Of a stretch of DNA of 64,000 bases, positions 42,352 through 52,553 are shown in pieces. Made by a program: the position numbers and the translations under genes. The notes beneath the pieces are model-generated. The model was not told the origin of the DNA. It saw only the letters and a list, made by a program, of their open reading frames with translations, and made no database searches. This DNA is from Bog-366 sp963722555 (GTDB lineage: Bacteria; Acidobacteriota; Terriglobia; UBA7540), in the NCBI GenBank assembly GCA_963722555.1, contig CAVRNQ010000006.1, positions 1,364,001-1,428,000 of the forward strand, given 5' to 3'. How positions within the stretch are numbered: position 1 is the first letter of the stretch; every line of letters starts with the position of its first letter.

Positions 42352-44508
42352 ATGAAACATTTCGCTGCTCGAAAGAACCTACGCATGGTCTTGTGCATTG
42401 CCGCCACAATCCTTGCCACCGGCATGGTTTTGGACGCCGAGCGCGCCCTTGTTGGTTCGCCCGCGCCCGCTGTGGCGATAACCGATCAGCTTCGCATCGG
42501 CTCCGAATTCTTCCTGACCCGGACCGAAACCCAGGAGAGCGTCCAGCGGCATTTTCGATTGATGCACGAGAATGGACTCACACTCGCGCGCATTTTTGTC
42601 ATCTGGGACGATGTGGAACGCACTCCCGACCATTGGGACTTTACGGGCTACGACTGGGTATACAATGCCGCGGCCGAGGCCGGGGTCAAGATTGTGGCAA
42701 CGCTGTGCGCCGAAGATCCCCCGGGATGGGTCGGGAAGACGTCCTTCTATCACAACCGCACCAACCTGAATGATCCCGAGGTGCGAAAGCACGCGGCGGT
42801 CTATATTGAGAAAGTCGTGGACCGGTATAAACACCATCCCGCGCAAGGCGTATGGCTGTTGATGAATGAGCCCGAGAAGTACGACCTGGAGCCCGCGACC
42901 TTCCAGGCCTTCGGCGACTGGCTGCAGACCAAATACGGGACAGTGGATGAATTGAATAAACACTGGTTCCGGCCGGTGGAATCGTTCTCCGCTATCCGCT
43001 TGACGCCGGAGCAGCTCAGCGATTATTGGAATGACTATCACGAGGTGGTTGATTGGCGGGAATTCAACATTGATAATCTTGTTAATGAGCTGCTTTGGAT
43101 CAAGGGAATGATCCGTGCGCTCGATCCTGACCACCCGACCCATATCAACGTCACGGCGCCGACGGGTGGCGCGGGAGGCCAAGACGTGTGGAAGGAGAAA
43201 CGGATCGTTGACATTCTCGGCGCCTCCATTCATCCCGCCTGGATCTTCCCCCGCAGCGCACCGAGAAGCGAGTATGGGGAGCGCTTCGCCTACCGGCTCG
43301 ACCTGATCGGAACGCCCGCCGGCGACCAACCCTGGTGGGTCACGGAACTGCAAAGCGGCACGACGATTTACACCGGCGGTTTTCCGCTGAACCCGACCCC
43401 GGCCGACATGACCCGCTGGCTCTGGGATGCTTTTGGAGCAGGGAGTCGAGGAGTCATCTTCTGGTTGTGGCATCCTCGCGTCGGTGGTACGGAGGCCGGC
43501 GAATGGGGACTGGTGAGTTTGGAGGGAAAGCCTTCGGAACGACTGGGCGCCGTCAAAGCGGTGGCCGAAGGGCTCGACCGCAATACCTACCTCGCCGAGG
43601 CAAAACCGCAGACCGCCAAGGTTGCCGTTCTCTATAACCGCGAGTCAGCAATCATCCATAGCTTGGACGATCGCACTCAGCGGCGCGGCGATGAAGTCGA
43701 GGACTCTCTCATGGGGTGCTACCTGGCCCTTCACCGCGCCCACATACCGATCCAGTTCATCGACCTCGAGCAATTGAAGCAGGGTACGGCGCAGGGCTTC
43801 GAGGTGCTGTACATTCCCTACTCCTACGCGATGGACGATCAGGCCGTGGCCGCCCTGCGCGATTTCGTGAGCAAAGGTGGCACGCTTTGGGCGGATGGCC
43901 TGACGGCGTGGAAGAACGAGGCTGGCGAGATCCGCCCGACCATCCCGGGAGGATTGAGCGAGGTTTTTGGCGTCGAGGCGTCTGATATCTACCCGGTGAA
44001 AGCCGACGAGCCCTATTCTGTAACCCCGCAGAACGAGGCGGCGGGAGAACTGTGGAAACTTCCCCTGGAGTTGAAGGGCGCCGAAGTCGTTCTACGCGAC
44101 CGCGACGGGAAGCCCTTTGCGACCCGCAACCACTTTGGCAAAGGGCAGGTTCTCTACTTCGAGTCGGCGCTCGCCTTGGCCTACGTCAAACGGAACAACC
44201 CTGTCATTCAGCAGTGGATTGTTAATCCCGCACAAAAAGCCCAAGCCCACGCGCTGGTGCAGATGAAACAGGGTTCCGATAGAGTCGGCTTCCGTGGGCT
44301 TGTCTATCCTTCCGGGCTGGTGGCAGTTCTAACCAATTGGGGGGCGGCTGCAACGGTGACGGTGGCCTTCCGCGGCGACCATAAAGTTGCCGATACACTC
44401 ACGAGCAAATCGGTTCGGGTGGCGCATGAGCGAGGGGTAACTCTGGTGACCGTGGAGTTGCCGGCCGGAGCCGTCAGCATCCTCAAGGCAACGAAGGCCA
44501 CAAAATAG
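42352..44508 (+). CDS. GH42-type beta-galactosidase-like protein, exported
   Basis: 718 residues from ATG 42352 after AGAGGGAG. Signal peptide with LCIAATILATGMVLDA. GH42 features: LARIFVIWDDVERTPDHWDF near the start of the barrel; acid/base Glu in LLMNEPEKYDLEP; nucleophile Glu in WWVTELQSGTTIY. The C-terminal trimerisation/beta domain includes VLYIPYSYAMDDQAVAALRDFVSKGGTLW. The reaction is hydrolysis of beta-galactosides. The substrate may differ because relatives vary. Confidence 0.85.
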   Translation: MKHFAARKNLRMVLCIAATILATGMVLDAERALVGSPAPAVAITDQLRIGSEFFLTRTETQESVQRHFRLMHENGLTLARIFVIWDDVERTPDHWDFTGYDWVYNAAAEAGVKIVATLCAEDPPGWVGKTSFYHNRTNLNDPEVRKHAAVYIEKVVDRYKHHPAQGVWLLMNEPEKYDLEPATFQAFGDWLQTKYGTVDELNKHWFRPVESFSAIRLTPEQLSDYWNDYHEVVDWREFNIDNLVNELLWIKGMIRALDPDHPTHINVTAPTGGAGGQDVWKEKRIVDILGASIHPAWIFPRSAPRSEYGERFAYRLDLIGTPAGDQPWWVTELQSGTTIYTGGFPLNPTPADMTRWLWDAFGAGSRGVIFWLWHPRVGGTEAGEWGLVSLEGKPSERLGAVKAVAEGLDRNTYLAEAKPQTAKVAVLYNRESAIIHSLDDRTQRRGDEVEDSLMGCYLALHRAHIPIQFIDLEQLKQGTAQGFEVLYIPYSYAMDDQAVAALRDFVSKGGTLWADGLTAWKNEAGEIRPTIPGGLSEVFGVEASDIYPVKADEPYSVTPQNEAAGELWKLPLELKGAEVVLRDRDGKPFATRNHFGKGQVLYFESALALAYVKRNNPVIQQWIVNPAQKAQAHALVQMKQGSDRVGFRGLVYPSGLVAVLTNWGAAATVTVAFRGDHKVADTLTSKSVRVAHERGVTLVTVELPAGAVSILKATKATK

Positions 44509-44689
44509 GCTGCTTGATGGGCAGGAAGCGTACCCTGCCCTTGCTTGGATGGCGCGACAGGCAGAAAGAGAAAGACGATTTTCGATGGCGAAAGGCAGCG
44601 GGTTTGGTATTAAATGCTGCCAGCAACATGTCTACCGGGTCGATTGCAGGAAAAGGAACAGGTGATTCAAACTCGAGGAGGGGCAAAGT

Positions 44690-46663
44690 ATGCGATCCAT
44701 GCGATGGTTCGTTCTCGCCACTTTGACAGGCGCGGCAATTGCGCAAGCACAGACCACACCGCAATCAGTTGCGCGGGCGCTGGGGGCACAAATCCAGCCC
44801 GTGCCGGTCACGGCGTACCAGGTGCAGCGCTACATGATGGAGCGGATTCCCAAACGCCCCACTGCCGGCAGTCCCGAGCAATGGACCGCCCAGGCGACAA
44901 AGTTGCGGGAACACATCCTCAGTGATATTGCCTTCCACGGCTGGCCTCGCGAGTGGGTGGATTCTCGACCTCGGTTTGAAGAAGTTGGCCCCGCCCAGAA
45001 AGGCAAAGGGTACCTGTGGCGGAGACTGCGCTTCGAAATCGTTCCCGGTTACTGGTCAACCGCCATCCTCTATGAGCCGGAAAACCCCGGCGGCAAGATT
45101 CCGGCCATCTTGTATGTCCAGGGGCATGAACATGCAGGCAAGGTGGTGGAGTACGTGCAGAAAGCCTGCATCAACTTCGCGCGGCGGGGGATCGTGGTGC
45201 TGGACCCCGAATGGGTGGGGATGGGCGAGCTTTTCCAGAAACTGAATGCGCACGATTACGGCGCCCATCTGGACCTGGTAGGCACGAACGCACTGGGTTT
45301 GTTTTACCTGGCCATGCGGCGGGGACTCGATTATCTTGCGCAGCTTCCTCAAATTGACCCTGGCCGCCTGGGGGTCACGGGCCTTTCCGGCGGGGGATGG
45401 CAGACCATTGTGCTAAGCGCTCTGGACCCACGCGTTGCCGTGATGGTGGAAGTAGCCGGCTTCGGATCGTTCGAGTCGAACCTCACGCACCCCATTGATA
45501 CCGACGACATCGAGGAGACCCCCAGCGATTTTCTGCAGGGCGAGGATTACACCGATCTGGTCGCACTGCGCGCTCCCCGCCCGACGCTGCTGATTCACAA
45601 CGGCGAAGACGATTGCTGCTTCCGCGCCATGCTGGTGAAACCCTACATCTTTGACAACCTCAAACCCTTTTTCCAGATTTTTGGCAAGGAACAGGACCTA
45701 GCCTTCTACGAGAACCGCGACCCCGGGACGCACAACTACCAGATCGATAACCGCCGGCAGGCTTACCGGTTCTTCACGGAGCACTTTCAAATGCCCGTGG
45801 CCAGCGACGAGATTCCCAGTGAAGCCGACTTGAAGACTGCGAGCGAACTGAACGTGGGCCTGCCGGCGGATAACCTCACCACCCTGGGCCTCGCGAAGAA
45901 ACTTGCCGCCGGGATTACCCGCCCGCCCATCCCCGCCGAGTCCGCAGCGCGTGAGAACTGGGCCGCGTCCGAGCGGGCCACTCTCACCTCCGTCATCCGC
46001 TACAAGCCGCTGAGCGTGACGAATGCCTGGAGGATGTGGAACACCAAGAACCACGGCCTTGAAACGCTTTCTTACCGATTCGATTTCGACAACAATCTGA
46101 GCGCCACGGGGGTGTGGCTCAAGGAAATCACTGCGCCCTCTGACGCCGCGGCGACCATCGTGCTAAACGACAAGGGCCGCAAGGCGGCGGGCGAAGCCGT
46201 CTCCGCTCTCCTCAGCCGGCACGAGCAGGTTCTCGCCCTGGACGTCGTCTTCAACGGAGAAACGATACCGCAGAGTCCTGACCCGACGGATTATGAAATG
46301 CTCGTGGCGAGTATGGGCGACCGCCCGCTGGGCCTCGAGGTCGGGCAACTGATCGGAGCCGCCAAGTGGCTGGCAAAGACCTCCGGCCCGGCGCCGCTCT
46401 GGCTGGAAGCAACCGGGATTCGCAGCCAAGTGGTGGCACTCGCGGCTGCGGCGCTGGAGCCCACGTTGTTTTCGGAGGTCGCCGTCACCGGGGGCATGCA
46501 CAGCCTGGGATTCCTGCTGGACGCGCCGGTGCCGCAGCGTTCCGCGCCCGAACTGTTTTGCCTGGATCTGTACAAGGACTTCGACCTCGACCACTTCATC
46601 GCGATGGCGGCGCCCACCAAGGTCAGCGAGAGAGATTTTGCAAAAGTGGAGGCGGCGCAGTAG
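44690..46663 (+). CDS. Exported alpha/beta hydrolase (acetyl-xylan-esterase-like)
   Basis: 657 residues, ATG after GAGGAGG. Signal peptide MRWFVLATLTGAAIAQAQ. The hydrolase core holds IPAILYVQGHEHAG, RRGIVVLDPEWVGMG, and nucleophile elbow GLSGGGWQT with YTDLVALRAPRPTLLIHNGEDD and an FENRDPGTHNY-like end with His. It matches the acetyl-xylan esterase / S9-like exported group. The C-terminal third (from residue 400) is a second, non-family region. A likely sugar ester or peptide substrate fits the glycoside neighbours. Confidence 0.72.
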   Translation: MRSMRWFVLATLTGAAIAQAQTTPQSVARALGAQIQPVPVTAYQVQRYMMERIPKRPTAGSPEQWTAQATKLREHILSDIAFHGWPREWVDSRPRFEEVGPAQKGKGYLWRRLRFEIVPGYWSTAILYEPENPGGKIPAILYVQGHEHAGKVVEYVQKACINFARRGIVVLDPEWVGMGELFQKLNAHDYGAHLDLVGTNALGLFYLAMRRGLDYLAQLPQIDPGRLGVTGLSGGGWQTIVLSALDPRVAVMVEVAGFGSFESNLTHPIDTDDIEETPSDFLQGEDYTDLVALRAPRPTLLIHNGEDDCCFRAMLVKPYIFDNLKPFFQIFGKEQDLAFYENRDPGTHNYQIDNRRQAYRFFTEHFQMPVASDEIPSEADLKTASELNVGLPADNLTTLGLAKKLAAGITRPPIPAESAARENWAASERATLTSVIRYKPLSVTNAWRMWNTKNHGLETLSYRFDFDNNLSATGVWLKEITAPSDAAATIVLNDKGRKAAGEAVSALLSRHEQVLALDVVFNGETIPQSPDPTDYEMLVASMGDRPLGLEVGQLIGAAKWLAKTSGPAPLWLEATGIRSQVVALAAAALEPTLFSEVAVTGGMHSLGFLLDAPVPQRSAPELFCLDLYKDFDLDHFIAMAAPTKVSERDFAKVEAAQ

Positions 46664-47126
46664 CGCGTCATATCCACTTGACAAGCCCGAATCTCGGCCT
46701 CTATGGTCAATGCTGTTCACTTTTGTGTTTTCAAGGAGGCGCTTCCCTGTTCGACCCTAGGACCCCCTCACCCCCGGCCCCTCTCCCCCAAGGGGGCGAG
46801 GGGAGAAGTAATTTAACTTTAGTACGCTATCCCCCAAGGGGGAGGGCACGTTGATTTGAATATACTGACCTCGGCGCGCTGGAGGAGATGTCACTGAAAA
46901 CTGAGAACTGATGACTTACTATCCCTCGCCCCCTTGGGGGAGAGGGTGGACCGCCGCCGGCGTTTTCATCAGCCGGGGCGGGCCGGGTGAGGGGGTCGCC
47001 CAGGAACAAATTGAGAATTAATTTCCTGGAACCTATTAAGTGAACCGTATTGTCTCGAAGGTGGAGGCCGGGTTTGCCTCAAGGCAGAGTTGGTGTTTGG
47101 AGGATACTTTTCGACGGGGGTGATTT
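46664..47126. other. 463-bp intergenic region with family-F repeats
   Basis: No credible gene. CTCTCCCCCAAGGGGGCGAG near 46780 and CTCGCCCCCTTGGGGGAGAG at 46925 form a large inverted pair; 46921-47000 also matches 28083-28152. A 'cactgaaaactgagaactgatgact' word recalls 4796-4830. The last 90 bp serve as leader of the next gene. Confidence 0.7.
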
Positions 47127-48545
47127 GTGCCAGGAGAAGAACCGAGCGACGTTCGACGTACTGCGGGAAAAGTCCTTGCGAAGGGCTCAAGTCCGGCGGC
47201 GCTCGCGGGAATTAGTTTCATCGCGGAGCCCGGAAGGGTTTTCGGCGCGAACGACCGCGTCCGGATCGGCATCTGCGGAATCCGGGGACAAGGGTTCACG
47301 CATGTGGAGGAATACTCGCGTCTGCCCAACGTGGAAATAGCCGCGGTCTGTGATGTGGACGAGAATATTCTGGCCGGGCGTCTGGCGGATATGGATCGCA
47401 TGGCGCTGCCTGCGCCGAAGACCTACTCCGACGTTCGGAAAATGCTGGAAGACTCTTCTCTCGACGCCATTTCCATCGCCACGCCGAACCACTGGCACTC
47501 CCTGATGGGAATCTGGGCTTGTCAGGCCGGGAAGGACGTTTACATTGAGAAGCCCTGCTCCCATAACTGGTGGGAGGGCCGGCAACTGGCGCGGGCCGCG
47601 AAGAAATACAATCGAATCGTACAGCATGGAACCAACTCCCGTTCTGGAGGCGCCGTTATCGAGGGCATCCACAAATTGCGGGAAGGCCTGATCGGCGACG
47701 TTTACCTCGCCCGCGGCCTCTGTTTTAACCCCCGGAACAGCATCGGGCGCACCCCGGTTGAGCCAGTGCCGCCCGGAGTTAACTATGACCTCTGGACGGG
47801 ACCTGCGCCCCTCCACCCGTTCACGCGCAACCGGTTCCACTACAACTGGCATTGGTTCTGGGACACCGGCAGCGGCGACATAGGAAACCAAGGAATACAC
47901 CAAATGGATGTGGCCCGTTGGGGGCTCGGAGTCAAATTCCCCAATAAGGCTGCCGCGGTGGGCGGGCATTTTATGTTTGACGACGACCAGGAGACTCCCA
48001 ATACGCTCAACGCCGCGTTCGAGTTTGATCTGCCGGATGGCAAGCGCAAAATCCTGGAATTCGAGGTGCGTCACTGGATTTCCAACCGTGAGGCGGGAAT
48101 TGGTTCGGTCGGGTTCGGGACCGGCATTCCGGGATTCCTGGGCCCTCCCCGAAAAGAATCTTCCCACCGCGGCGGCTCCTCGGATACCGTTGGAAACATC
48201 TTCTATGGGTCGAAGGGCTACATGGCGATGTCGAACGAGGAGTTTCCTTCCTACCGAACCTGGCTGGGGGAAGAACAAGAGCGTGGGCCAAGTGCGGCGC
48301 GGGGAGGCAACAACTGGGAGAATTTTGTCAATTGCGTGCGCAGCCGGAAAATGGAAGAACTGAATGCGCCCATCGAAGAAGGGTACATTTCATGCACTTT
48401 GGTTCACTTGGCGAATGCCTCGTACCGGCTGGGGCGCGCATTGACCTTTGATCCCGCGACTGAACAGGTGGTCGGCGATCCGGAAGCGAACCAGCTCTTG
48501 CGGGGCACTTATCGGGAGCCCTTTGTGGTTCCGGAACAAATCTAG
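47127..48545 (+). CDS. Gfo/Idh/MocA oxidoreductase, Tat-like signal (first)
   Basis: 472 residues from GTG 47127 after GGGGGTG. RRTAGKVLAKGSSPAALAGISFIA resembles a twin-arginine signal. The NAD-binding motif is RIGICGIRGQG, and the family EKP is in DVYIEKPCSHNWWEG. FHYNWHWFWDTGSGDIGNQGIHQMDVARW is typical of the exported MocA subgroup with a conserved His. Such proteins oxidise or reduce C3/other carbons of sugars. Followed by D-lyxose isomerase. Confidence 0.85.
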   Translation: MPGEEPSDVRRTAGKVLAKGSSPAALAGISFIAEPGRVFGANDRVRIGICGIRGQGFTHVEEYSRLPNVEIAAVCDVDENILAGRLADMDRMALPAPKTYSDVRKMLEDSSLDAISIATPNHWHSLMGIWACQAGKDVYIEKPCSHNWWEGRQLARAAKKYNRIVQHGTNSRSGGAVIEGIHKLREGLIGDVYLARGLCFNPRNSIGRTPVEPVPPGVNYDLWTGPAPLHPFTRNRFHYNWHWFWDTGSGDIGNQGIHQMDVARWGLGVKFPNKAAAVGGHFMFDDDQETPNTLNAAFEFDLPDGKRKILEFEVRHWISNREAGIGSVGFGTGIPGFLGPPRKESSHRGGSSDTVGNIFYGSKGYMAMSNEEFPSYRTWLGEEQERGPSAARGGNNWENFVNCVRSRKMEELNAPIEEGYISCTLVHLANASYRLGRALTFDPATEQVVGDPEANQLLRGTYREPFVVPEQI

Positions 48546-48633
48546 CGCCCGGCAATCCGAGTCCCTGAAGCAAGGCAACCCGGAGGGCGAACCCACTATA
48601 ACCCATGGCGTGAACTGGGCCAGGAGGATGCCT

Positions 48634-49329
48634 ATGAAGCGCTCGGAAGTCAATGCCATCATGCGGGAGGCCGATAGTTTCATTCGGCAACGCGGATTTC
48701 ACCTTCCGCCTTTCGCCTATTGGAGTCCGGCTGACTGGACAAATAAGGGGGAAGAAGCGCGCGAGATTGCCGACAATCAATTGGGCTGGGATATTACCGA
48801 TTTCGGAAGCGGCCGGTTCGAGACGTGCGGCTTGTTCCTGTTCACCATCCGCAACGGCAGCCTGGCGGAACTGGAAGCCAAGCACGGCAAACTCTACTGC
48901 GAAAAGCTGATGCTCGTGGGTATCAACCAGGTAACTCCCATGCATTTCCATTGGAATAAGGTGGAGGACATCATTAACCGGGGCGGGGGAAAACTGGTCG
49001 TAGAGGTGCACGGCGCCACGGCCGAAGATGGCTTGGCTGACTCGCCGGTTACGGTGAGCATCGACGGGACAAAACACGCGGTGAAAGCAGGTCACAAATT
49101 TGTACTGGCCCCGGGAGAGAGCATCACCCTTCCTCCCCGCCTCTACCACGAGTTTTGGGGCGCCGAGAACCGCGTCTTGGTGGGCGAGGTATCCCTGGTG
49201 AACGATGACCGGGCCGATAATCATTTCCACGCAGCCGTGGGCCGCTTCCCGCAGATCGAAGAGGATGAGCCGCCTTTGCATCTGTTGGTGACGGACTATC
49301 CCAAGTACTACAAGCACGCCAAGACATAG
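48634..49329 (+). CDS. D-lyxose isomerase family protein
   Basis: 231 residues from ATG 48634, set by AGGAGG six bases upstream; an in-frame ATG 6 bp earlier lies within this site. The cupin metal motif is MHFHWNKVEDII, with second-half His in FHAAVGR. Family members interconvert D-lyxose and D-xylulose (or D-mannose/D-fructose). Co-oriented with an aldolase and a MocA enzyme, so probably part of a sugar pathway. Confidence 0.85.
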   Translation: MKRSEVNAIMREADSFIRQRGFHLPPFAYWSPADWTNKGEEAREIADNQLGWDITDFGSGRFETCGLFLFTIRNGSLAELEAKHGKLYCEKLMLVGINQVTPMHFHWNKVEDIINRGGGKLVVEVHGATAEDGLADSPVTVSIDGTKHAVKAGHKFVLAPGESITLPPRLYHEFWGAENRVLVGEVSLVNDDRADNHFHAAVGRFPQIEEDEPPLHLLVTDYPKYYKHAKT

Positions 49330-49555
49330 GCGGGGTGGCACATGCTCGCACGGGCGCTCCGCGCAGCGGGGGCAGCGTGCTGGCGTCGAACCCCAGCGAT
49401 TCACAGGAGATGTTCAGACTGTCCCGCATGACTTCCCTGGCTTTGCATGAACCCGGCTTTCGTGGGGCGCAGTGTGCTTCTGCCTCCTTCCTGCCGCGGC
49501 GCGGTACCCACTCTGCGGCGAAGATCGTCAACTCTTTCATCGAGGAGCTATCACC

Positions 49556-50404
49556 ATGTCGGTAACGCCCCGGTTGAACCGCTTGTTCGCAGCGGACGGC
49601 AAGTGCTTTGAGGTGGCGCTCGATCACGGTGTGCATAACGAGCCCAGCTTCCTCTCCGGCATCGAGAACCTAAAGCAGGTGGTCAGCACCGTGGCGCAAG
49701 CTAACCCGGACGCCATTCTGCTGAGTGTTGGCCAAGCCCACTGGTTGCAGGAACTGCCCGGGAAACGGAAGCCCGCGCTGGTCCTCCGCGGCGATCCCAC
49801 AAACCTCTACAACACCCCCACTCCCAAACACGTATTTTGCCAGTTGATCGACAACGCCGTCGAACAGGCAATCGCCTTGGATGCCGCTTCCCTTGTCGTC
49901 AACCTGATCTCGGCGCCTGACCAGCCGGATTTGTACCATCAATGCCTGGCAAATATTTGTCGCCTCAAGCCGCTGTGTGAGCGGTATGGCCTGCCCCTCA
50001 TGGTGGAGCCCCTCGGCATGTTGCCCGACAAACGGCGGGGCGGGTACAAACTCGATCCCGACATTCGCAGGACTGTATCGCTGGCACGGCAAGCCGTGGA
50101 ACTGGGGGCGGACGTCGTGAAGGCGGATCTTGCCGAGAATGTCCACGAATATCACCGCATCGTTGAGGCCGCATCCCCCAGACCGCTGCTGCCCCGCGGT
50201 GGTTCACGGGTCTCGGAGAGGGAGCTTCTGGAAAGAACTTTCGCTCTCATGCAACAGGGTGTCTCCGGCATTGTCTATGGGCGTAACGTCTATCAGCATC
50301 CTCATCCCGAGAATATGATCCGCGCTTGCCAGGCCATCGTTCATGAGGGGGCGACCGTTTCGCAAGCCATGTCGATCTTGAAGGAGAGCGGGAGGAAAGC
50401 CTAG
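49556..50404 (+). CDS. Class I aldolase (DeoC/FbaB/LsrF-like)
   Basis: 282 residues. CFEVALDHGVHNEPSF is the aldolase start motif, GADVVKADLAENVHEYH holds the Schiff-base lysine (VVKADL), and LPRGGSRVSERELLERTF and GVSGIVYGRNVYQHPHP match the phosphate loop. Family members cleave sugar phosphates to three-carbon units. Placed after a sugar isomerase, it probably completes catabolism. Length is normal. Confidence 0.85.
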   Translation: MSVTPRLNRLFAADGKCFEVALDHGVHNEPSFLSGIENLKQVVSTVAQANPDAILLSVGQAHWLQELPGKRKPALVLRGDPTNLYNTPTPKHVFCQLIDNAVEQAIALDAASLVVNLISAPDQPDLYHQCLANICRLKPLCERYGLPLMVEPLGMLPDKRRGGYKLDPDIRRTVSLARQAVELGADVVKADLAENVHEYHRIVEAASPRPLLPRGGSRVSERELLERTFALMQQGVSGIVYGRNVYQHPHPENMIRACQAIVHEGATVSQAMSILKESGRKA

Positions 50405-50515
50405 CGCGGAGCGTCGGTCTTGTGAGCTGATGGATTGCGCGGCGGCAGAATCTGCCTTACCATCTCCAGCCTGGAGTCCAGTGCCAAATTGCAGACACGA
50501 ATTTGGAGGCTACCT

Positions 50516-51898
50516 ATGCTGCGTAAACTCGTGATGGGGGTGGCCCTGTATCTGGGGGCGGCCATGGGAGTCGCCTTCGGTGCGGGCCTCAAGGCCGGTG
50601 TTGCGAAAGTGGATATTACGCCACCGCCCGGCCTGCCGATGTACGGCTATTTCGATCGCACCCAACTTTCCACGGGCACGCTTGACCCTCTCTACGCACG
50701 GATTCTGGTCCTCGAAGTGGACGGGAAACGCCTGGCGCTGGTCACGCTCGATCTGGGCCGGACCTTTGGGCCCGCCTCTCTCGCCCGCTTGCGAGACCAA
50801 CTGACCCAGGCCAGCGGGATTTCTTTCCTCCTCATTACCGCCTCGCACACCCACGCCGGGCCCAATATCCTGGACGAATATCCCCCCAACCACGTCCCTG
50901 CCTGGGAGACCGCAGCCCTCGCGAGAATTGCCCAGGCAGTGGAGGAAGCTCGCCAACACGAAGTGGAGGCTCAATTGGGGACAGGGTACGGCCAGGTCTA
51001 TATCGGTTACAACCGACGCCGGGTCAATCCTGACGGTACCGTCACCATGTTCTGGCAGAACCCCGACAAGGTTCCGACGTCGCCCCTCGATCCCACGCTT
51101 GCGGTCCTGCGCATCGACACCACTGCCGGCAAGCCTCTGGCCATCCTGGTGAATTACGCGTGCCACCCTGTGGTTTTCGGTCCCGATAATCTCGAGTACT
51201 CCGCGGACTATGTCGGCGTGATGGCGAAGACTGTGGAACAGGCCGTGGGCAGTGGCGCGGGGGCCTCGCCGCTCTGTCTCTTCCTGCAGGGCGCGGACGG
51301 GGACATCAATCCTTACTACGCAACCACGCCTCGTTCGAACGACGCAGTGAAGAAACGCGACTGGACCGGCGCGCAGATCGGCCAGGAAGCGGCGCGCGTG
51401 GCGAAAGACATCCGAACCAATCCCGCTGCGGAGCCCAGCCTGCAGTTCGTAGAGGATACGATGACGTTTCCGGTGCGCTGGAACGCACAGAAATTCCGCG
51501 AGGGCATGCTTGCGACTTACGGCTCTAGAATCTATGAAGACCACGCCGACCTGCTGGACAAGGAATCCCCGCGTCGGGAGCTTTCCCTCCCCGTGACCAC
51601 GGTTCTTATCAATCAGAAGATTGCCCTGATGGGGATGCCGGGCGAACCCTTTGTGGATTTTCAAATCAACTGGCGCGCCCGCTGCCCCCTGCGCGACGCT
51701 TTCTTTGTCGGGTACGCGAACGGCTACCTTGATTATTTTCCTACGATTAGAGCAGCCGCGGAGGGCGGTTATGGCGCCGCGGACTCCGATACCTACATCG
51801 CCGTCGGAGCCGGCGAGCGCATGGTGAATCAGGCGCTGGTGCGCGTTTACGAAATGCTCGGACGGCTCATCGATGCGCCCGAGGATTTCAGGAAGTAG
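50516..51898 (+). CDS. Ceramidase-like exported protein (second paralogue)
   Basis: 460 residues, ATG after GGAGG. Signal peptide KLVMGVALYLGAAMGVAFG. AGVAKVDITPPPGLPMYGYFDR and ITASHTHAGP carry the family and metal-like motif; a second histidine motif is NYACHPVVFGP. It is a distant paralogue of the gene at 40480, sharing order and motifs. Substrate unknown; named for the ceramidase N-terminal domain, but bacterial members may act on other amides or esters. Confidence 0.75.
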   Translation: MLRKLVMGVALYLGAAMGVAFGAGLKAGVAKVDITPPPGLPMYGYFDRTQLSTGTLDPLYARILVLEVDGKRLALVTLDLGRTFGPASLARLRDQLTQASGISFLLITASHTHAGPNILDEYPPNHVPAWETAALARIAQAVEEARQHEVEAQLGTGYGQVYIGYNRRRVNPDGTVTMFWQNPDKVPTSPLDPTLAVLRIDTTAGKPLAILVNYACHPVVFGPDNLEYSADYVGVMAKTVEQAVGSGAGASPLCLFLQGADGDINPYYATTPRSNDAVKKRDWTGAQIGQEAARVAKDIRTNPAAEPSLQFVEDTMTFPVRWNAQKFREGMLATYGSRIYEDHADLLDKESPRRELSLPVTTVLINQKIALMGMPGEPFVDFQINWRARCPLRDAFFVGYANGYLDYFPTIRAAAEGGYGAADSDTYIAVGAGERMVNQALVRVYEMLGRLIDAPEDFRK

Positions 51899-52073
51899 TG
51901 TTGACTACCGTCCGGGCGCAATCGGTCGAACGCCGCGGCAAACCGCCGCAACAAGTGCGCTTGCTATTCCCCGCCCCGCAACTATAATAACGGCGGATAA
52001 AGGTTTATAAGGGTTTGTCAACCCCGCCGGAACCCTCGCCGTCCGCCGGATGCAAGGTCAGGAAGGTGCCCAC

Positions 52074-52553
52074 ATGAAAGAAACCATCGCATTCACCCTG
52101 AACGGTCAGCAGACAAATATCGAGGTTGATCCCAGCCGCTCGCTCCTCTGGGTCCTGCGCTACGACCTGGGACTGACCGGCGCCAAGTATGGGTGCGGAG
52201 AGGGCCTCTGCGGGGCCTGCACCGTGATTATCAATCGCAAGGCGGTGCGCGCGTGCACGCTCGAGGTCAAGGAAGTGGCCGGCAAGCACCTCACCACCAT
52301 CGAGGGTCTGGCCAGGAATGGAGAGCTGCACGCCGTTCAGAAGGCCTTCGTGGAGCACGATGCCCTGCAGTGCGGGTACTGCACTCCCGGGATGATCATG
52401 AACGTTTACGGCCTGCTGCTGAACAATCCGCACCCTTCGCGGAGCCAGATTATCGAGAGCATGGACGGCAACCTCTGCCGCTGTGGCGCCCACCAGCGAA
52501 TCCTCGCCGCCATTGAGAGCGCCGCAAAACAGATGGGAGGAGCGCAACCATGA
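52074..52553 (+). CDS. [2Fe-2S] subunit of xanthine dehydrogenase family enzyme
   Basis: 159 residues. The plant-type [2Fe-2S] motif is GCGEGLCGACTV (residues about 42-53) with C60, and the second cluster is CGYCTPGMIMNVYG with CRCGAHQRI. Small subunit of molybdenum hydroxylases such as isoquinoline 1-oxidoreductase. No FAD subunit gene lies nearby. Its stop overlaps the start of the large subunit (ATGA). Confidence 0.92.
   Translation: MKETIAFTLNGQQTNIEVDPSRSLLWVLRYDLGLTGAKYGCGEGLCGACTVIINRKAVRACTLEVKEVAGKHLTTIEGLARNGELHAVQKAFVEHDALQCGYCTPGMIMNVYGLLLNNPHPSRSQIIESMDGNLCRCGAHQRILAAIESAAKQMGGAQP

Noticed and set aside
47187..48278. 363-residue minus-strand frame
   Set aside because: Antisense to the MocA oxidoreductase gene and without any domain.
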